A stretch of 64,000 bases of DNA from Enteractinococcus fodinae. GTDB lineage: Bacteria > Actinomycetota > Actinomycetes > Actinomycetales > Micrococcaceae. The notes under the pieces were generated by a model that worked only from the letters and a program-made list of their open reading frames with translations, had not been told where the DNA came from and did not search any database. Shown piece after piece: positions 15,673 through 25,864 of the stretch. The stretch's first letter is position 1. Every line of letters begins with the position of its first letter. Location of the stretch: assembly GCF_031458395.1 (NCBI RefSeq), contig NZ_JAVDYJ010000001.1:1426001-1490000 (forward strand). The letters are read 5' to 3'. The translations under genes were made by a program, and so were the position numbers.

Positions 15673-18315
15673 TTAGAGTAGCGGGGTGCCGACGGACAGG
15701 GTGGTGACAGCGGGTGAGCCCTGGTCGTTGGAGGCGCTCAAGTGCACGACGGCGTTGATGGCGAAGTCATGGTTGCCGTTGGGGTCCACCAGTACCTGAG
15801 TGACCAACCAGTAGTCGCCGGCCTCGGCGCCTACGTCGGCCATTTCCGCGGCCGTGAGTTCAGGGTGTTTCTCGACCCGGAAGAACTCCGGGACCCGGGC
15901 GGCCGGTGAATCGTCGAGGTCTTCGTAGGTACCAAAGTAGTCGTCGAGCGCATCGGCCCAGTTATCCGAGGTAAACGGCACTGCGCCGTCGGGTAGATAG
16001 TCCAGGGCCTCAAGACGGGACTCTTGTTCATCGCCAAAGAACTGCACACGCTGGAACATCGCATTGCGCAGCATCACGGTAAACACCCCGATGGTGTCGG
16101 TCAGTTTCGGTGGCTCTGGCGGGCTGATGGACTCGTGGTCGGCGATCAACTGGTCGACGTCGTCGGCCATCATGTGTTCCCACTCTTCCAACAGCGAGGA
16201 GTCGGTCGTGACGATGATGGTTTCCAACCACTCTTGGAGCAGGTTGAGCTCATCGGTGCGCAGCTCCTGGGGAATCGTCTGGCGCAGCGCCTTGGCCGCG
16301 TCGGTCAGGTAGCGCAGTAGCACGCCCTCGGAGCGGGCAATCCCGTAATAGTTAACGTAGTCGCCGAAGCCCATGGCGCGTTCGTACATGTCGCGGACCA
16401 CCGACTTGGGCTGCAATTCGAATTCGGTCAACCATGGGGCGCCCTGCCGGTAGATCTCAAATTGTTGGCTCAGCAGCTCGGCAAGTGGCTGCGGGTAGGT
16501 GAGCTCATCGAGGACCTTCATCCGTTCGGCGTACTCATACCCATCGGCGCGCATCCGCGTCATTTCCTCATCCCGAACTTTGCGCAACTGGGCGGTGAGT
16601 ACCTGGCGAGGTGCTTCCAGGGTGGCTTCGATGATCGAGACCATATCCACCGCGTAGGTGGGGGAGTCGGTGTCGAGCAGCTCAAACGCCGCCAACGCAA
16701 ACGGGCTTAGCGGCTGATTCAGTGCGAAATCGGCTTGCAGCTCGACCGTGAGTTCCAGCCGATTGCCCCACTCGTCGGGCTGGTCATTGACCACGACGAC
16801 GTCGGTGACCAGCAATTCTCGCAGGATGCCTAGCGCCCGACGTTGCAGTGCGGCCTTGGATGCTTTGGTTTCGGCCGAGCGTAGGATCATCCGGCGCACC
16901 GAGGTTACCGGGTTACCCGGCCGGGCCAGGATGTTGAGCAGGATCGAATGGGTGATGCGCATGCGCGAGACCATCGGCTCGGGTTCGGCTGCGACAAGCT
17001 TTTCGAAGGTGGCCTTGGACCAGGACACGAACCCCTTGGGCGGGGATTTTTTCGGTTGCGATTTCGAGGATTGTGCAATCCGGCGAGCTCGTTCCTCGTC
17101 GTTTTTAATCGCGGCGAATTTTTCGGCTGCCTTGGCGTCGGCCAACTGATTTTCGATCACGTGTTCGGGTGCTTGGACCACCACCGTGCCGGCCGTATCG
17201 AAACCAGCGCGTCCGGCACGACCGGCGATTTGATGAAATTCCCGGGCGTTGAGGTGGCGCTGTTTGGTGCCGTCAAACTTCGACAGCGCAGTGATCAGTA
17301 CCGTGCGGATCGGGACATTAATGCCCACCCCCAGCGTGTCCGTTCCGGCGATGACCTTCAGTAAGCCCTCTTGGGCTAGTCGCTCTACCAGTCGGCGGTA
17401 TTTGGGCAACATCCCGGCGTGGTGGACCCCGATGCCCTGGCGGATCAACCGGTTGAGCGTCTTGCCGAAGCCTGAACTAAACCGGAAGTCACGAATCAGC
17501 TCGGCGATGCGATCCTTCTCGGCCCGGGACGTCACCGAGATCGAGGCCAGATTTGTGGCCTGTTCGACGGCATCAAGTTGTGAAAAATGCACGATGTACA
17601 CCGGGGAGAGCTCAGAGGTCACGAGGGTCTCGACCTGCTGTTGCACCGGGACTTCCGAGTACTCAAAGTACAGTGGAATGGGCCGGGTCGCAGACGATAC
17701 CGTCACGGTCTTCCGCCCGGTGCGCTCTGTCAGTGAGGTCTCGAAGAAACTGGTATCCCCCAGAGTGGCCGACATCAACACGAACTGGGCCTGCGGCAGC
17801 TCCAGCAGGGGGACTTGCCAGGCCCAGCCGCGCTGCGGGTCCGAGTAGAAGTGGAACTCATCCATCACCACGGGCCCGACCTCGAGTCCGGATCCCTCCC
17901 GTAGCGCATGAATCGCCAGAATTTCGGCGGTGCAACAGATAATGGGCGCATCCGGGTTAATCGCCGAGTCCCCGGTGACCATCCCGACGTGCTCGGCACC
18001 AAAAATCTCGATCAGATCGAAAAACTTTTCCGAGACCAAGGCTTTGATCGGAGCAGTGTAGTAGCTGGTTTGCCCGTTGGCGAGCGCATAGAAGTGCGCT
18101 GCGAGTGCAACCATCGATTTGCCCGACCCGGTCGGGGTTGCCATGATGACGTTTTTGCCGTCGGCCAGTTCGGTGACCGCCTCATCTTGGGCGGGGTACA
18201 GCTCAATACCGCGGTGGCCGGTCCATTCGACAAACCGGTCATAGAGTAATACCGGCTCGAGCTCTTCGCCGTGGTCAGGATCAGGAATAAAATCAGTCAG
18301 TTGCACCTGATCCAT
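15673..18315 (-). CDS. SKI2-like DEAD/DEAH-box RNA helicase with DUF3516
   Basis: An 880-residue superfamily 2 helicase. Walker A TPTGSGKS is near residue 60, the DExH box is the variant DEFH (VVMDEFHFY, ~150), and motif VI is QIAGRAGRAGFD (~365). After a Lys-rich linker the C-terminal ~450 residues match the actinobacterial DUF3516 region. The family resembles Ski2/Mtr4 RNA helicases and probably remodels or helps degrade RNA; the target is unknown. The ATG at 18315 is 95 bp from the divergent Tam-like gene, so the two share a promoter region. Confidence 0.88.
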   Translation of the reverse strand: MDQVQLTDFIPDPDHGEELEPVLLYDRFVEWTGHRGIELYPAQDEAVTELADGKNVIMATPTGSGKSMVALAAHFYALANGQTSYYTAPIKALVSEKFFDLIEIFGAEHVGMVTGDSAINPDAPIICCTAEILAIHALREGSGLEVGPVVMDEFHFYSDPQRGWAWQVPLLELPQAQFVLMSATLGDTSFFETSLTERTGRKTVTVSSATRPIPLYFEYSEVPVQQQVETLVTSELSPVYIVHFSQLDAVEQATNLASISVTSRAEKDRIAELIRDFRFSSGFGKTLNRLIRQGIGVHHAGMLPKYRRLVERLAQEGLLKVIAGTDTLGVGINVPIRTVLITALSKFDGTKQRHLNAREFHQIAGRAGRAGFDTAGTVVVQAPEHVIENQLADAKAAEKFAAIKNDEERARRIAQSSKSQPKKSPPKGFVSWSKATFEKLVAAEPEPMVSRMRITHSILLNILARPGNPVTSVRRMILRSAETKASKAALQRRALGILRELLVTDVVVVNDQPDEWGNRLELTVELQADFALNQPLSPFALAAFELLDTDSPTYAVDMVSIIEATLEAPRQVLTAQLRKVRDEEMTRMRADGYEYAERMKVLDELTYPQPLAELLSQQFEIYRQGAPWLTEFELQPKSVVRDMYERAMGFGDYVNYYGIARSEGVLLRYLTDAAKALRQTIPQELRTDELNLLQEWLETIIVTTDSSLLEEWEHMMADDVDQLIADHESISPPEPPKLTDTIGVFTVMLRNAMFQRVQFFGDEQESRLEALDYLPDGAVPFTSDNWADALDDYFGTYEDLDDSPAARVPEFFRVEKHPELTAAEMADVGAEAGDYWLVTQVLVDPNGNHDFAINAVVHLSASNDQGSPAVTTLSVGTPLL

Positions 18316-18398
18316 CCTAGTACCCCGACGGGTAATGCCCGGCTGGACGAAGATTGCGATTCATAACGCTGACCTGTCAGCCCCCACAGGGGGCGGTT

Positions 18399-18404
18399 TA
18401 GGCT
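18399..18404 (+). promoter_or_regulatory. -10 element (TAGGCT) of a probably leaderless tam-like transcript
   Basis: TAGGCT (TANNNT) ends 6 nt before the ATG at 18411; there is no Shine-Dalgarno between them. Confidence 0.45.
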
Positions 18405-18410
18405 TGGGCT

Positions 18411-19259
18411 ATGGAAAACTTTGTCTGGGATCCTGCCCAATATGCCCACTTCGCCGGTCACCGCGCGCGCCCGTTTGTCGACCTGACCAATGCCATCCAA
18501 CTGGAGGCGCCGCAGAAAGTCTTCGATATGGGGTGTGGTCCCGGCAATATGACCGTCACACTCGCCCAACGCTGGCCCGAGGCTGAGATCACCGGGTATG
18601 ACGCGTCAGCGGAGATGATCGAAGATGCCCAGCACATGGTGGCCAACCGTGACGATGACGCGTGGGCTAACGTGTCATTTGCCCAGCAAGAGGCCGGCAC
18701 GTGGATGCCCCCGGCCGATACCGATGTGATCGTGTCCAATGCGATGTTCCAGTGGCTACCCAATCACATCGATATTATTAGCGGATGGCTGGAATCCCTG
18801 AAACCGGGGGCATGGTTTGCGATGCAGGTCCCGGGCAACAGCGTGGCGCGTTCTCATCAGTACATCGGAGAGCTCGCCGCTGAAGAGAAGTTTTCGGTTG
18901 CCAAGGACGCAGCGTACACCGGTGAGTCGGTGCACTCGGTGGAAGAATATACTCGGATGCTGCTGGAACACAGCTTCCGTCCCAACGTGTGGGAAACAAC
19001 CTATCACCAGGTGCTCACGGGCCCCGATCCGGTCTTCGACTGGGTCAAAGGTGCTGCACTGCGGCCCGTGTTACAAAAGCTGGCGGAGCACGATGCGACC
19101 CACGTCACCACACTCCACGATGCCTTCGTGCTGCGGTACAAGGCTGAGATGCTCGCCGCCTATCCGCCCTATACCGGTCCGGATGGCCAAGAAGTCACCG
19201 TGTACCCGTTCCGACGCATCTTCGTCGTCGGGCATAAAGAACTGGATTATTTTATCTAG
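18411..19259 (+). CDS. tam: Trans-aconitate 2-methyltransferase-like SAM methyltransferase
   Basis: A 282-residue class I methyltransferase that reads like Tam along its whole length: WDPAQYAHF near the N-terminus, the SAM-binding FDMGCGPGN at 38-46, SNAMFQWLPNH after motif IV, and the C-terminal YPFRRIFVV. Tam methylates trans-aconitate, an inhibitor of aconitase, to detoxify it in the cytoplasm. Small substrates differ within the family, so the exact acceptor is inferred. It is divergent from the helicase and convergent with the MBL hydrolase, 28 nt away. Confidence 0.85.
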   Translation: MENFVWDPAQYAHFAGHRARPFVDLTNAIQLEAPQKVFDMGCGPGNMTVTLAQRWPEAEITGYDASAEMIEDAQHMVANRDDDAWANVSFAQQEAGTWMPPADTDVIVSNAMFQWLPNHIDIISGWLESLKPGAWFAMQVPGNSVARSHQYIGELAAEEKFSVAKDAAYTGESVHSVEEYTRMLLEHSFRPNVWETTYHQVLTGPDPVFDWVKGAALRPVLQKLAEHDATHVTTLHDAFVLRYKAEMLAAYPPYTGPDGQEVTVYPFRRIFVVGHKELDYFI

Positions 19260-19287
19260 CCGGGCAGGTGCCGGCGCGCAGCAAGAA

Positions 19288-19980
19288 CTACCAGCCGCGC
19301 TGGCGCCATTCGTCCAAGTGTGGCCGTTCATGGCCCAAGATGGTCGAGCCACCGTGGCCGGGCAGTACGACAGTGTCGTCGTCGTAGACGGCAAAAACGC
19401 GTTCGGTCACATCGGTTAGTAGCGAGTCAAAACGTTGCGGATCGTCCCAGGTATTGCCGACGCCGCCGGGGAACAGTGAATCGCCCGAAAAAATAATGGT
19501 CGGTTCGTCGCCGTTGGGCACATACACCAAGGCGACGGAACCCGGGGTGTGACCGCGCAGTCCAATAACGTCCAATTCGATTCCGGGAAACTGTGCCTTA
19601 TCGCCGTGTTTTAGCTCCACTTTGGCCGCAATGCCCGTGGCCTCACGAATCGCTTCGGCGTCGGGGGCACCAGCTGAGGTGGGTACCTTGGTCCGTTCCA
19701 CGACCTCTGGCAGGGCGCGGATGTGATCCCAGTGCTCGTGCGTGGTGATCACCGAGACCAGATCCAAATCGCACGGGGTATCAGCGGCGGCTGAGGCAAC
19801 CAGCTCCATGATGGCATCCGGTTCATCGGCAGCATCGATGAGCACCTGAGCACCGGTGGTTTTGGAGGTAATCAGGTACACGTTGTTATTCATTTCGGAC
19901 ACGGAGCGTGTACGGATCGTGACCTGAGGCAGGTCAAACAAGACCTTAATGGGACCGATAGTTGGCGACGTTTTGGACAT
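19288..19980 (-). CDS. MBL-fold metallo-hydrolase (glyoxalase II-like)
   Basis: A 230-residue metallo-beta-lactamase-fold protein. The metal motif HEHWDH is at residues 81-86, with later ligands in HTPGS, SGDSLF and PGHGGST, giving a complete two-metal site as in hydroxyacylglutathione hydrolases and related thioesterases. Actinobacteria lack glutathione, so the true substrate may be a mycothiol or other thioester; this is inference. The ATG at 19980 is preferred over 20025: it gives a normal N-terminus and lies 7 nt after a -10-like hexamer. Confidence 0.85.
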   Translation of the reverse strand: MSKTSPTIGPIKVLFDLPQVTIRTRSVSEMNNNVYLITSKTTGAQVLIDAADEPDAIMELVASAAADTPCDLDLVSVITTHEHWDHIRALPEVVERTKVPTSAGAPDAEAIREATGIAAKVELKHGDKAQFPGIELDVIGLRGHTPGSVALVYVPNGDEPTIIFSGDSLFPGGVGNTWDDPQRFDSLLTDVTERVFAVYDDDTVVLPGHGGSTILGHERPHLDEWRQRGW

Positions 19981-19987
19981 GACCGCT

Positions 19988-19993
19988 AATTTA
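19988..19993 (-). promoter_or_regulatory. -10 element (TAAATT) of a probably leaderless MBL transcript
   Basis: On the minus strand TAAATT ends 7 nt before the ATG at 19980, with no SD in between. Confidence 0.45.
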
Positions 19994-20156
19994 CACGTTC
20001 TGTCGGATTGTTGCGAATAGCCCATAGGAATTCAGTTTCCTTAGCTTTAGGCGAAGACTAGGGCCGGTTTCTTCGGCAAATCCGATCTTCAACCAGAATT
20101 GAACTATTCTGGGAGTCTAGTTTTCTACTGTCTTTTTGACTCGAGGGACTGAGTAC

Positions 20157-23153
20157 TTGACCACCACACAAAACGTTGACGGCTCACAAAGCCAACAACA
20201 CCCCAATAGCCTGGCCGCGCAGACACCATCCGCAAATGCCACGGCTACCAACCACGACCCAAAACAGATCGTGGTCCAAGGGGCCCGTGAACATAACCTC
20301 AAAAATGTGAATCTGCGCATCCCGAGAGACGCCTTCGTTGTCTTCACCGGGCTGTCCGGTTCCGGGAAATCTTCCCTGGCCTTTGACACGATCTTTGCCG
20401 AAGGCCAGCGCCGCTACATTGAATCCTTATCCTCGTACGCGCGGATGTTTCTGGGCCGGGTCGATAAGCCCTCGGTCGACTTCATCGAGGGACTGTCCCC
20501 GGCGGTCTCAATTGACCAGAAATCGACATCGAAAAACCCCCGGTCGACCGTCGGCACCATCACCGAGATCCATGACTACATGCGCCTGTTGTGGGCTCGT
20601 ATCGGCGTGCCGCATTGTCCTGAATGTGGCGAACCCGCCGCGAACCAGACACCGCAGCAGATCGTTGACCAGCTCCTCGAGCTCGAAGAGCGCACCCGCT
20701 TCCAGGTGTTAGCACCGGTGGTGCGCGGACGTAAGGGCGAATTCGTAGACCTCTTCGCCGATCTGTCCACTCAAGGCTTCTCCCGTGCCATCGTCGACGG
20801 GGAACAGGTCCAGCTGTCGGATCCGCCGAAACTCCAAAAGCAGATCAAACACAATATCGCCGTGGTCGTAGACCGACTGGTTATCCGCGACGGCATCCGG
20901 CAGCGTCTGACCGACTCCGTCGAAACGGCCTTGGAACTGGCCGAAGGTGTCGTGGTGGTCGACTTTGTCGACGTGGACGCACAGATCGACCCGGAGGCCC
21001 GCAACACCGGCGAATGGAATGCGGTTGATGCCGATGGACGCGCCAAGTACCGGTCGTTTTCGGAAAAGCTGTCGTGCCCCAACGGTCACGTGCTCAACAT
21101 TGACGAAATCGAACCGCGCTCCTTTTCCTTTAACAACCCCTTTGGCGCATGCCCGACGTGTACCGGTATCGGTTCCCAACTCCAAGTTGATGAAGAACTC
21201 CTCGTCCCGGATCCGGACCAGTCGCTGGCCGAGGGCGCAATCGCACCCTGGGATATCGGCAAACGGACCCGAGAATACTGGCAACGGTTAATGTCCGGTC
21301 TGGCCGACGAAGTCGGCTTCTCAATGGACACCCCGTTCAAGAAGCTGTCCAAGACCGCCAAGAAAGCCTTACTGCACGGCAAAGACTTCAAGGTCAAAGT
21401 CTCCTACCGCAACCGGTGGGGCCGCGAACGTCGCTACACCACCGGTTTTGAGGGGGTCATCGACTACGTCAAGCGGAAACACGATGAGGCCGAATCCGAT
21501 CAGGCACGCGACCGTTACCGGTCGTATATGCGCGAAGTCGCATGCCCGGCCTGTGGGGGAACGCGACTGAACCCGACGTCCCTGTCGGTCCTGGTCGGTG
21601 GCAAGTCCATCGCCGAGGTCTCCGCGATGCCCATGGATGACAGCATCACCTTCATGCGAGAACTCGAACTCTCGGAACGCGACGCTAAGATCGCCGATCA
21701 AGTACTGATCGAAATTAATGCCCGCCTGCAGTTCCTGTTGGACGTGGGCCTGGACTACTTGAATTTGGAGCGCCCCGCCGGCACCCTGTCGGGTGGCGAG
21801 GCACAGCGTATCCGGTTGGCGACCCAGATCGGGTCGGGTCTGGTCGGCGTGTTATATGTCCTCGATGAGCCTTCCATCGGGCTGCATCAGCGTGACAACC
21901 GCCGCCTGATCGAAACCCTGCACCGGTTACGGGATCTGGGTAATACCCTGATTGTGGTCGAACACGATGAAGAAACCATCGCCGAAGCAGACTGGATCGT
22001 CGATATCGGTCCCGATGCCGGCGAAAAGGGCGGGCACATTGTCCACTCGGGCTCGGTCCAAGGCCTGCTCGACAACACCAACTCGCTGACCGGCGACTAC
22101 CTGTCGGGTCGTAAAGCGATCCCGATCCCACCCAAGCGTCGTCCCATTGACAAGAACCGGCAGCTCGAAGTCGTAGGGGCTCGAGAAAATAACCTCGACA
22201 ACGTTTCGGTCAAGTTCCCGCTGGGTGTCTTCACGGCCGTGACCGGCGTCTCGGGGTCCGGGAAATCGACCCTGGTCAACGAGATCCTTTACAAAGTCAT
22301 GGCCAATGAACTCAATCACGCCCGGCATGTGCCCGGACGTCACCGCCGCGTCCACGGGTTGGAACACCTCGACAAGGTTGTCCACGTCGACCAGTCACCA
22401 ATCGGCCGGACCCCGAGATCAAATGCGGCAACCTACACCGGGGTATTTGATCACATCCGGAACCTGTTCGCCGACACCCAAGAGGCAAAGGTCCGCGGTT
22501 ATAAGGCCGGCCGGTTTTCCTTCAACGTCAAAGGCGGACGCTGTGAAGCCTGCGCCGGTGACGGCACCCTGAAAATCGAGATGAACTTCCTGCCCGATGT
22601 GTATGTGCCATGCGAAGTCTGTCATGGGGCACGGTATAACCGCGAAACCTTGGAAGTTGAATACAAGGGCAAAAACATCTCCGAGGTCCTTGAGATGCCG
22701 ATCGATGAGGCCGCCGAGTTCTTCGCCCCGTATCAGCGCATTGCCCGACACCTCGACACGCTAGTGGACGTGGGGCTGGGCTATGTTCGCCTCGGCCAAC
22801 CCGCCACGACCTTATCGGGTGGGGAAGCCCAGCGCGTGAAACTGGCCACCGAGCTGCAGCGGCGTGCCACCGGCAAGTCCGTCTACGTCCTCGATGAACC
22901 GACCACCGGGCTACACTTCGAAGACATCCGGAAACTGCTCATCGTGCTGAACCGGTTGGTCGAAAAAGGTAACACCGTCATCACCATCGAACACAACCTC
23001 GATGTCGTCAAATCCGCCGACTGGGTCATTGACCTTGGCCCCGAGGGCGGCTCCGGCGGTGGCTTGATTGTCGCCACCGGGACTCCCGAAGAGGTCGCGG
23101 AAGTGGAAGCCAGCCATACCGGCCGGTTCTTAGCGGAAGTGCTGAACGCATAA
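20157..23153 (+). CDS. uvrA: UvrABC excision nuclease subunit A
   Basis: UvrA (about 998 residues) is the ABC-type ATPase dimer that detects bulky DNA lesions and loads UvrB. Two ABC modules are visible: Walker A GLSGSGKS at ~65-72 and GVSGSGKST at ~698, with two LSGGEAQR signatures. The CPECG region in the first half and the CEACAGDG...CEVCHG zinc finger at ~797-820 are both present. The TTG at 20157 was chosen because GAGGG (20143-20147) is 9 nt upstream; a TTG at 20136 would add seven residues. The ~45 N-terminal residues before [12 protein letters not shown] are Gln/Asn/Ala-rich and longer than usual. No convincing SOS box was seen upstream. Confidence 0.97.
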   Translation: MTTTQNVDGSQSQQHPNSLAAQTPSANATATNHDPKQIVVQGAREHNLKNVNLRIPRDAFVVFTGLSGSGKSSLAFDTIFAEGQRRYIESLSSYARMFLGRVDKPSVDFIEGLSPAVSIDQKSTSKNPRSTVGTITEIHDYMRLLWARIGVPHCPECGEPAANQTPQQIVDQLLELEERTRFQVLAPVVRGRKGEFVDLFADLSTQGFSRAIVDGEQVQLSDPPKLQKQIKHNIAVVVDRLVIRDGIRQRLTDSVETALELAEGVVVVDFVDVDAQIDPEARNTGEWNAVDADGRAKYRSFSEKLSCPNGHVLNIDEIEPRSFSFNNPFGACPTCTGIGSQLQVDEELLVPDPDQSLAEGAIAPWDIGKRTREYWQRLMSGLADEVGFSMDTPFKKLSKTAKKALLHGKDFKVKVSYRNRWGRERRYTTGFEGVIDYVKRKHDEAESDQARDRYRSYMREVACPACGGTRLNPTSLSVLVGGKSIAEVSAMPMDDSITFMRELELSERDAKIADQVLIEINARLQFLLDVGLDYLNLERPAGTLSGGEAQRIRLATQIGSGLVGVLYVLDEPSIGLHQRDNRRLIETLHRLRDLGNTLIVVEHDEETIAEADWIVDIGPDAGEKGGHIVHSGSVQGLLDNTNSLTGDYLSGRKAIPIPPKRRPIDKNRQLEVVGARENNLDNVSVKFPLGVFTAVTGVSGSGKSTLVNEILYKVMANELNHARHVPGRHRRVHGLEHLDKVVHVDQSPIGRTPRSNAATYTGVFDHIRNLFADTQEAKVRGYKAGRFSFNVKGGRCEACAGDGTLKIEMNFLPDVYVPCEVCHGARYNRETLEVEYKGKNISEVLEMPIDEAAEFFAPYQRIARHLDTLVDVGLGYVRLGQPATTLSGGEAQRVKLATELQRRATGKSVYVLDEPTTGLHFEDIRKLLIVLNRLVEKGNTVITIEHNLDVVKSADWVIDLGPEGGSGGGLIVATGTPEEVAEVEASHTGRFLAEVLNA

Positions 23154-23213
23154 CGTTGTAGAATCAATGAGTCCACATCCAAGACACTGCCCACAGGGGC
23201 AGGGAGGGAAATT

Positions 23214-23894
23214 ATGGCAATCGGTGAAACTGGGATGGTACGCACCAGTGTGCGGACCCTGATTCGGCTCACAGCACGCCCTGACACCACAGGGTTTGAG
23301 CACGTCCCACAAACCGGTGGCTTCATCGTTGCCAGCAACCATCTCTCCTTTCTGGACTCGGTCATCATTCAGGCACTGCTGCCACGCATGGTCCGGTTTT
23401 TCGCTAAAGCCGACTACTGGACCCAGCCCGGACTCAAGGGCAAAGTCATGAGCGGATTTTTTGATGCCGTCGGTTCGATTCCCGTCGAACGCGGCGACCA
23501 ATCCGCCTCCGTGAACGCGCTGAACCAGTTGGTGGATTTTATTGAAGCCGGCGACGGCGTGGGCATCTACCCGGAAGGCACGCGATCCCGTGATGGTCGC
23601 CTGTACCGAGGTCGCACTGGAGTCGGCTGGTTAGCCCTGACCACCGGAGCACCCGTGGTTCCGGTCGGGCTGATCGGCACCGACCGGCTGCAACCTCCAG
23701 GGAAAAGCGTGATCGTCCCGCGAAAATTTGAGCTGCGCGTGGGTGAACCCATCCACGTTGAAAAGATGGGCCCCAAACACGGGTTGCCGATTCGGCGCAA
23801 AACCACCGACCTCATCATGGAAAAGATCGCGGAGCTCACCGAACAAGAACGCGTGGACGCATATAATAAGAGGCCAGACGAAACGGCCTCCTAA
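23214..23894 (+). CDS. plsC: 1-acyl-sn-glycerol-3-phosphate acyltransferase
   Basis: PlsC-family lysophosphatidate acyltransferase, 226 residues, transferring an acyl chain to position 2 of lysophosphatidate in phospholipid synthesis at the membrane. The catalytic NHLSFLD (NHxxxxD) is at ~42-48, FFAKADYW follows, and the glycerol-phosphate-binding EGTRSR is at ~121. A GGGAGGG SD precedes the ATG and is immediately preceded by a small 6-bp hairpin (23187-23202) that could modulate access. The gene sits between uvrA and uvrC, only 23 nt before uvrC, so probably co-transcribed with it. Confidence 0.93.
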   Translation: MAIGETGMVRTSVRTLIRLTARPDTTGFEHVPQTGGFIVASNHLSFLDSVIIQALLPRMVRFFAKADYWTQPGLKGKVMSGFFDAVGSIPVERGDQSASVNALNQLVDFIEAGDGVGIYPEGTRSRDGRLYRGRTGVGWLALTTGAPVVPVGLIGTDRLQPPGKSVIVPRKFELRVGEPIHVEKMGPKHGLPIRRKTTDLIMEKIAELTEQERVDAYNKRPDETAS

Positions 23895-23917
23895 CCGTCT
23901 AAGGAGACCAACCCACC

Positions 23918-25864
23918 TTGGCTGATCCAGCCTCCTACCGGCCAAAATCCTCCGACATCCCCACCGACCCCGGGGTATATCGGTTCAAAGATGCGCACGG
24001 CCGTATTATCTACGTCGGCAAAGCCAATAATCTGCGCTCCCGCCTGAGTTCGTACTTCGTCAATCCGAATACGCTGCCGCCCAAGACTCGCACCATGGTG
24101 CACACCGCAGCCGCAGTGGAATGGACCGTGGTGGCTTCCGAACAAGAAGCCATCCAACTGGAATACACCTGGATCAAAGAATTCACTCCGCGGTTCAACA
24201 TCATGTACCGCGACGACAAGACCTACCCGTATCTTGCGGTCACGATGAACGAAAAATACCCCCGTGTGATGGTCATGCGCGGCGACCGCCGCAAAGGTGT
24301 TAAATACTTCGGACCGTTCTACCCGGCCAAGGCCATCCGCGAAACCGTCGACCGCATGCTGCGGGTGTTTCCCGTGCGAACCTGTTCTGCCGGGGTGTTC
24401 CGCCGAGCCCAGCGTGCCAACCGCCCCTGTCTGATGGGCTACATCGATAAGTGCGCGGCCCCGTGCGTGGGGCGGATTTCCCAAGAGGATCACTACGCAC
24501 TCGCCGAGGACTTCGTGGCATTTATGAACGGCGATGTGCGGCCCTATCTACGCGAGCTCGAAGAACAAATGCACCAGGCTGTTCGTGAACTGCGTTATGA
24601 AGATGCCGGGCGCTACCGCGACGATATCGAAGCACTGAAAAAGGTTTTCGAACGCAACGCCGTGGTCCTGCCAGAAAGTACCGAAGCCGATATCTTCGCA
24701 TTCGCCGAAGACGAGCTCGAAGCGGCGTTCCAGGTATTCCACGTGCGCAACGGCAGGATCCGGGGCCAACGCGGCTGGGTCGTCGAAAAAGTCGACGACA
24801 CGACCAAGTCCCAACTCGTCGAACAGCTGCTGCTCCAGGTCTATGGCGACATGGAAGACAGCGAACGTATCCCGCGCGAAGTACTCGTGCCCGCGCTGCC
24901 CACAAACGCCGACGAAGTTGAAACCTGGATGACGCAACGACGCGGTGCCCACGTGGATCTGCGGGTTCCCCAGCGCGGCACGAAACGTCAGCTCATGGAA
25001 ACCGTCCAAGAAAACGCCGATGGTGCTCTGCGATTGCATAAATCACGACGCTCGGGGGACATTACCGCCCGATCGGCCGCGCTGCGGGAACTGCAAGAAG
25101 CCCTTGAACTCGACCAGCCGCTGTTGCGAATCGAAGCCTTTGACATTTCGCATGTGCAAGGCACCAATGTGGTCGGTTCCATGGTGGTTTTCGAAGATGG
25201 TCTGCCCAAGAAGCGCGACTACCGAAAATTCAACGTCACCGGCGAAGCCGCACGCGATGACACCGCGGCCATGGACGATGTGCTGACCCGGCGGTTCAAA
25301 AACTATCTGCGCGAACAATCTGATGCCCCACTGGTGCTCTCTGGCGAATTGGAACCCGATGACGCCGCCACCGCCGAAGAGCAGCGCAAATTCTCGTACC
25401 CACCGTCACTGGTTGTGGTGGATGGGGGACTGGCGCAGGTCAACGCAGCCCAACAGGCCCTGCTGAACCTTGGGGTCGATGATGTCCCCGTGGTCGGGCT
25501 GGCCAAACGTCTCGAAGAGTTATGGATACCCGGCGATGAGTTCCCGATGATTCTGCCACGCACCTCCCAGGGACTCTATCTATTACAACGGCTGCGCGAT
25601 GAATCCCACCGGTTTGCGATCCAAGCACACCGCGCCAAGCGCTCCAAATCCATGATCAACTCAGTCCTAGATACGGTCCCCGGCCTCGGGGAGCGACGCC
25701 GCCAAGACCTACTAAAACACTTCGGGTCATTGAAGAAAATTCGATCGGCCTCAGTAGAAGAATTGCAGGCAGTTTCTGGCATCGGACCCAAACTCGCCCA
25801 GACCATAGCCGATACATTGTCCGAAGATTCCACAGCAAAGGAACAAGGTAAGCTACAACCATGA
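23918..25864 (+). CDS. uvrC: UvrABC excision nuclease subunit C
   Basis: UvrC, 648 residues, makes both incisions around a lesion verified by UvrB. Domains in order: GIY-YIG nuclease (GVYRFKD...IIYVGKA, ~20-36), a Cys-containing stretch (CSAGVFRRAQ...CLMGYIDKCAAPC), the UVR helix (~210-245), the RNase H-like nuclease with EAFDISH and VVVDGGLAQV, and C-terminal tandem helix-hairpin-helix motifs (VPGLGERRRQDLLKHFG, VSGIGPKLAQ). The TTG start follows AAGGAG (23901-23906). Its TGA overlaps the rapZ ATG (ATGA), the start of a coupled uvrC-rapZ-yvcK-whiA operon. Confidence 0.97.
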   Translation: MADPASYRPKSSDIPTDPGVYRFKDAHGRIIYVGKANNLRSRLSSYFVNPNTLPPKTRTMVHTAAAVEWTVVASEQEAIQLEYTWIKEFTPRFNIMYRDDKTYPYLAVTMNEKYPRVMVMRGDRRKGVKYFGPFYPAKAIRETVDRMLRVFPVRTCSAGVFRRAQRANRPCLMGYIDKCAAPCVGRISQEDHYALAEDFVAFMNGDVRPYLRELEEQMHQAVRELRYEDAGRYRDDIEALKKVFERNAVVLPESTEADIFAFAEDELEAAFQVFHVRNGRIRGQRGWVVEKVDDTTKSQLVEQLLLQVYGDMEDSERIPREVLVPALPTNADEVETWMTQRRGAHVDLRVPQRGTKRQLMETVQENADGALRLHKSRRSGDITARSAALRELQEALELDQPLLRIEAFDISHVQGTNVVGSMVVFEDGLPKKRDYRKFNVTGEAARDDTAAMDDVLTRRFKNYLREQSDAPLVLSGELEPDDAATAEEQRKFSYPPSLVVVDGGLAQVNAAQQALLNLGVDDVPVVGLAKRLEELWIPGDEFPMILPRTSQGLYLLQRLRDESHRFAIQAHRAKRSKSMINSVLDTVPGLGERRRQDLLKHFGSLKKIRSASVEELQAVSGIGPKLAQTIADTLSEDSTAKEQGKLQP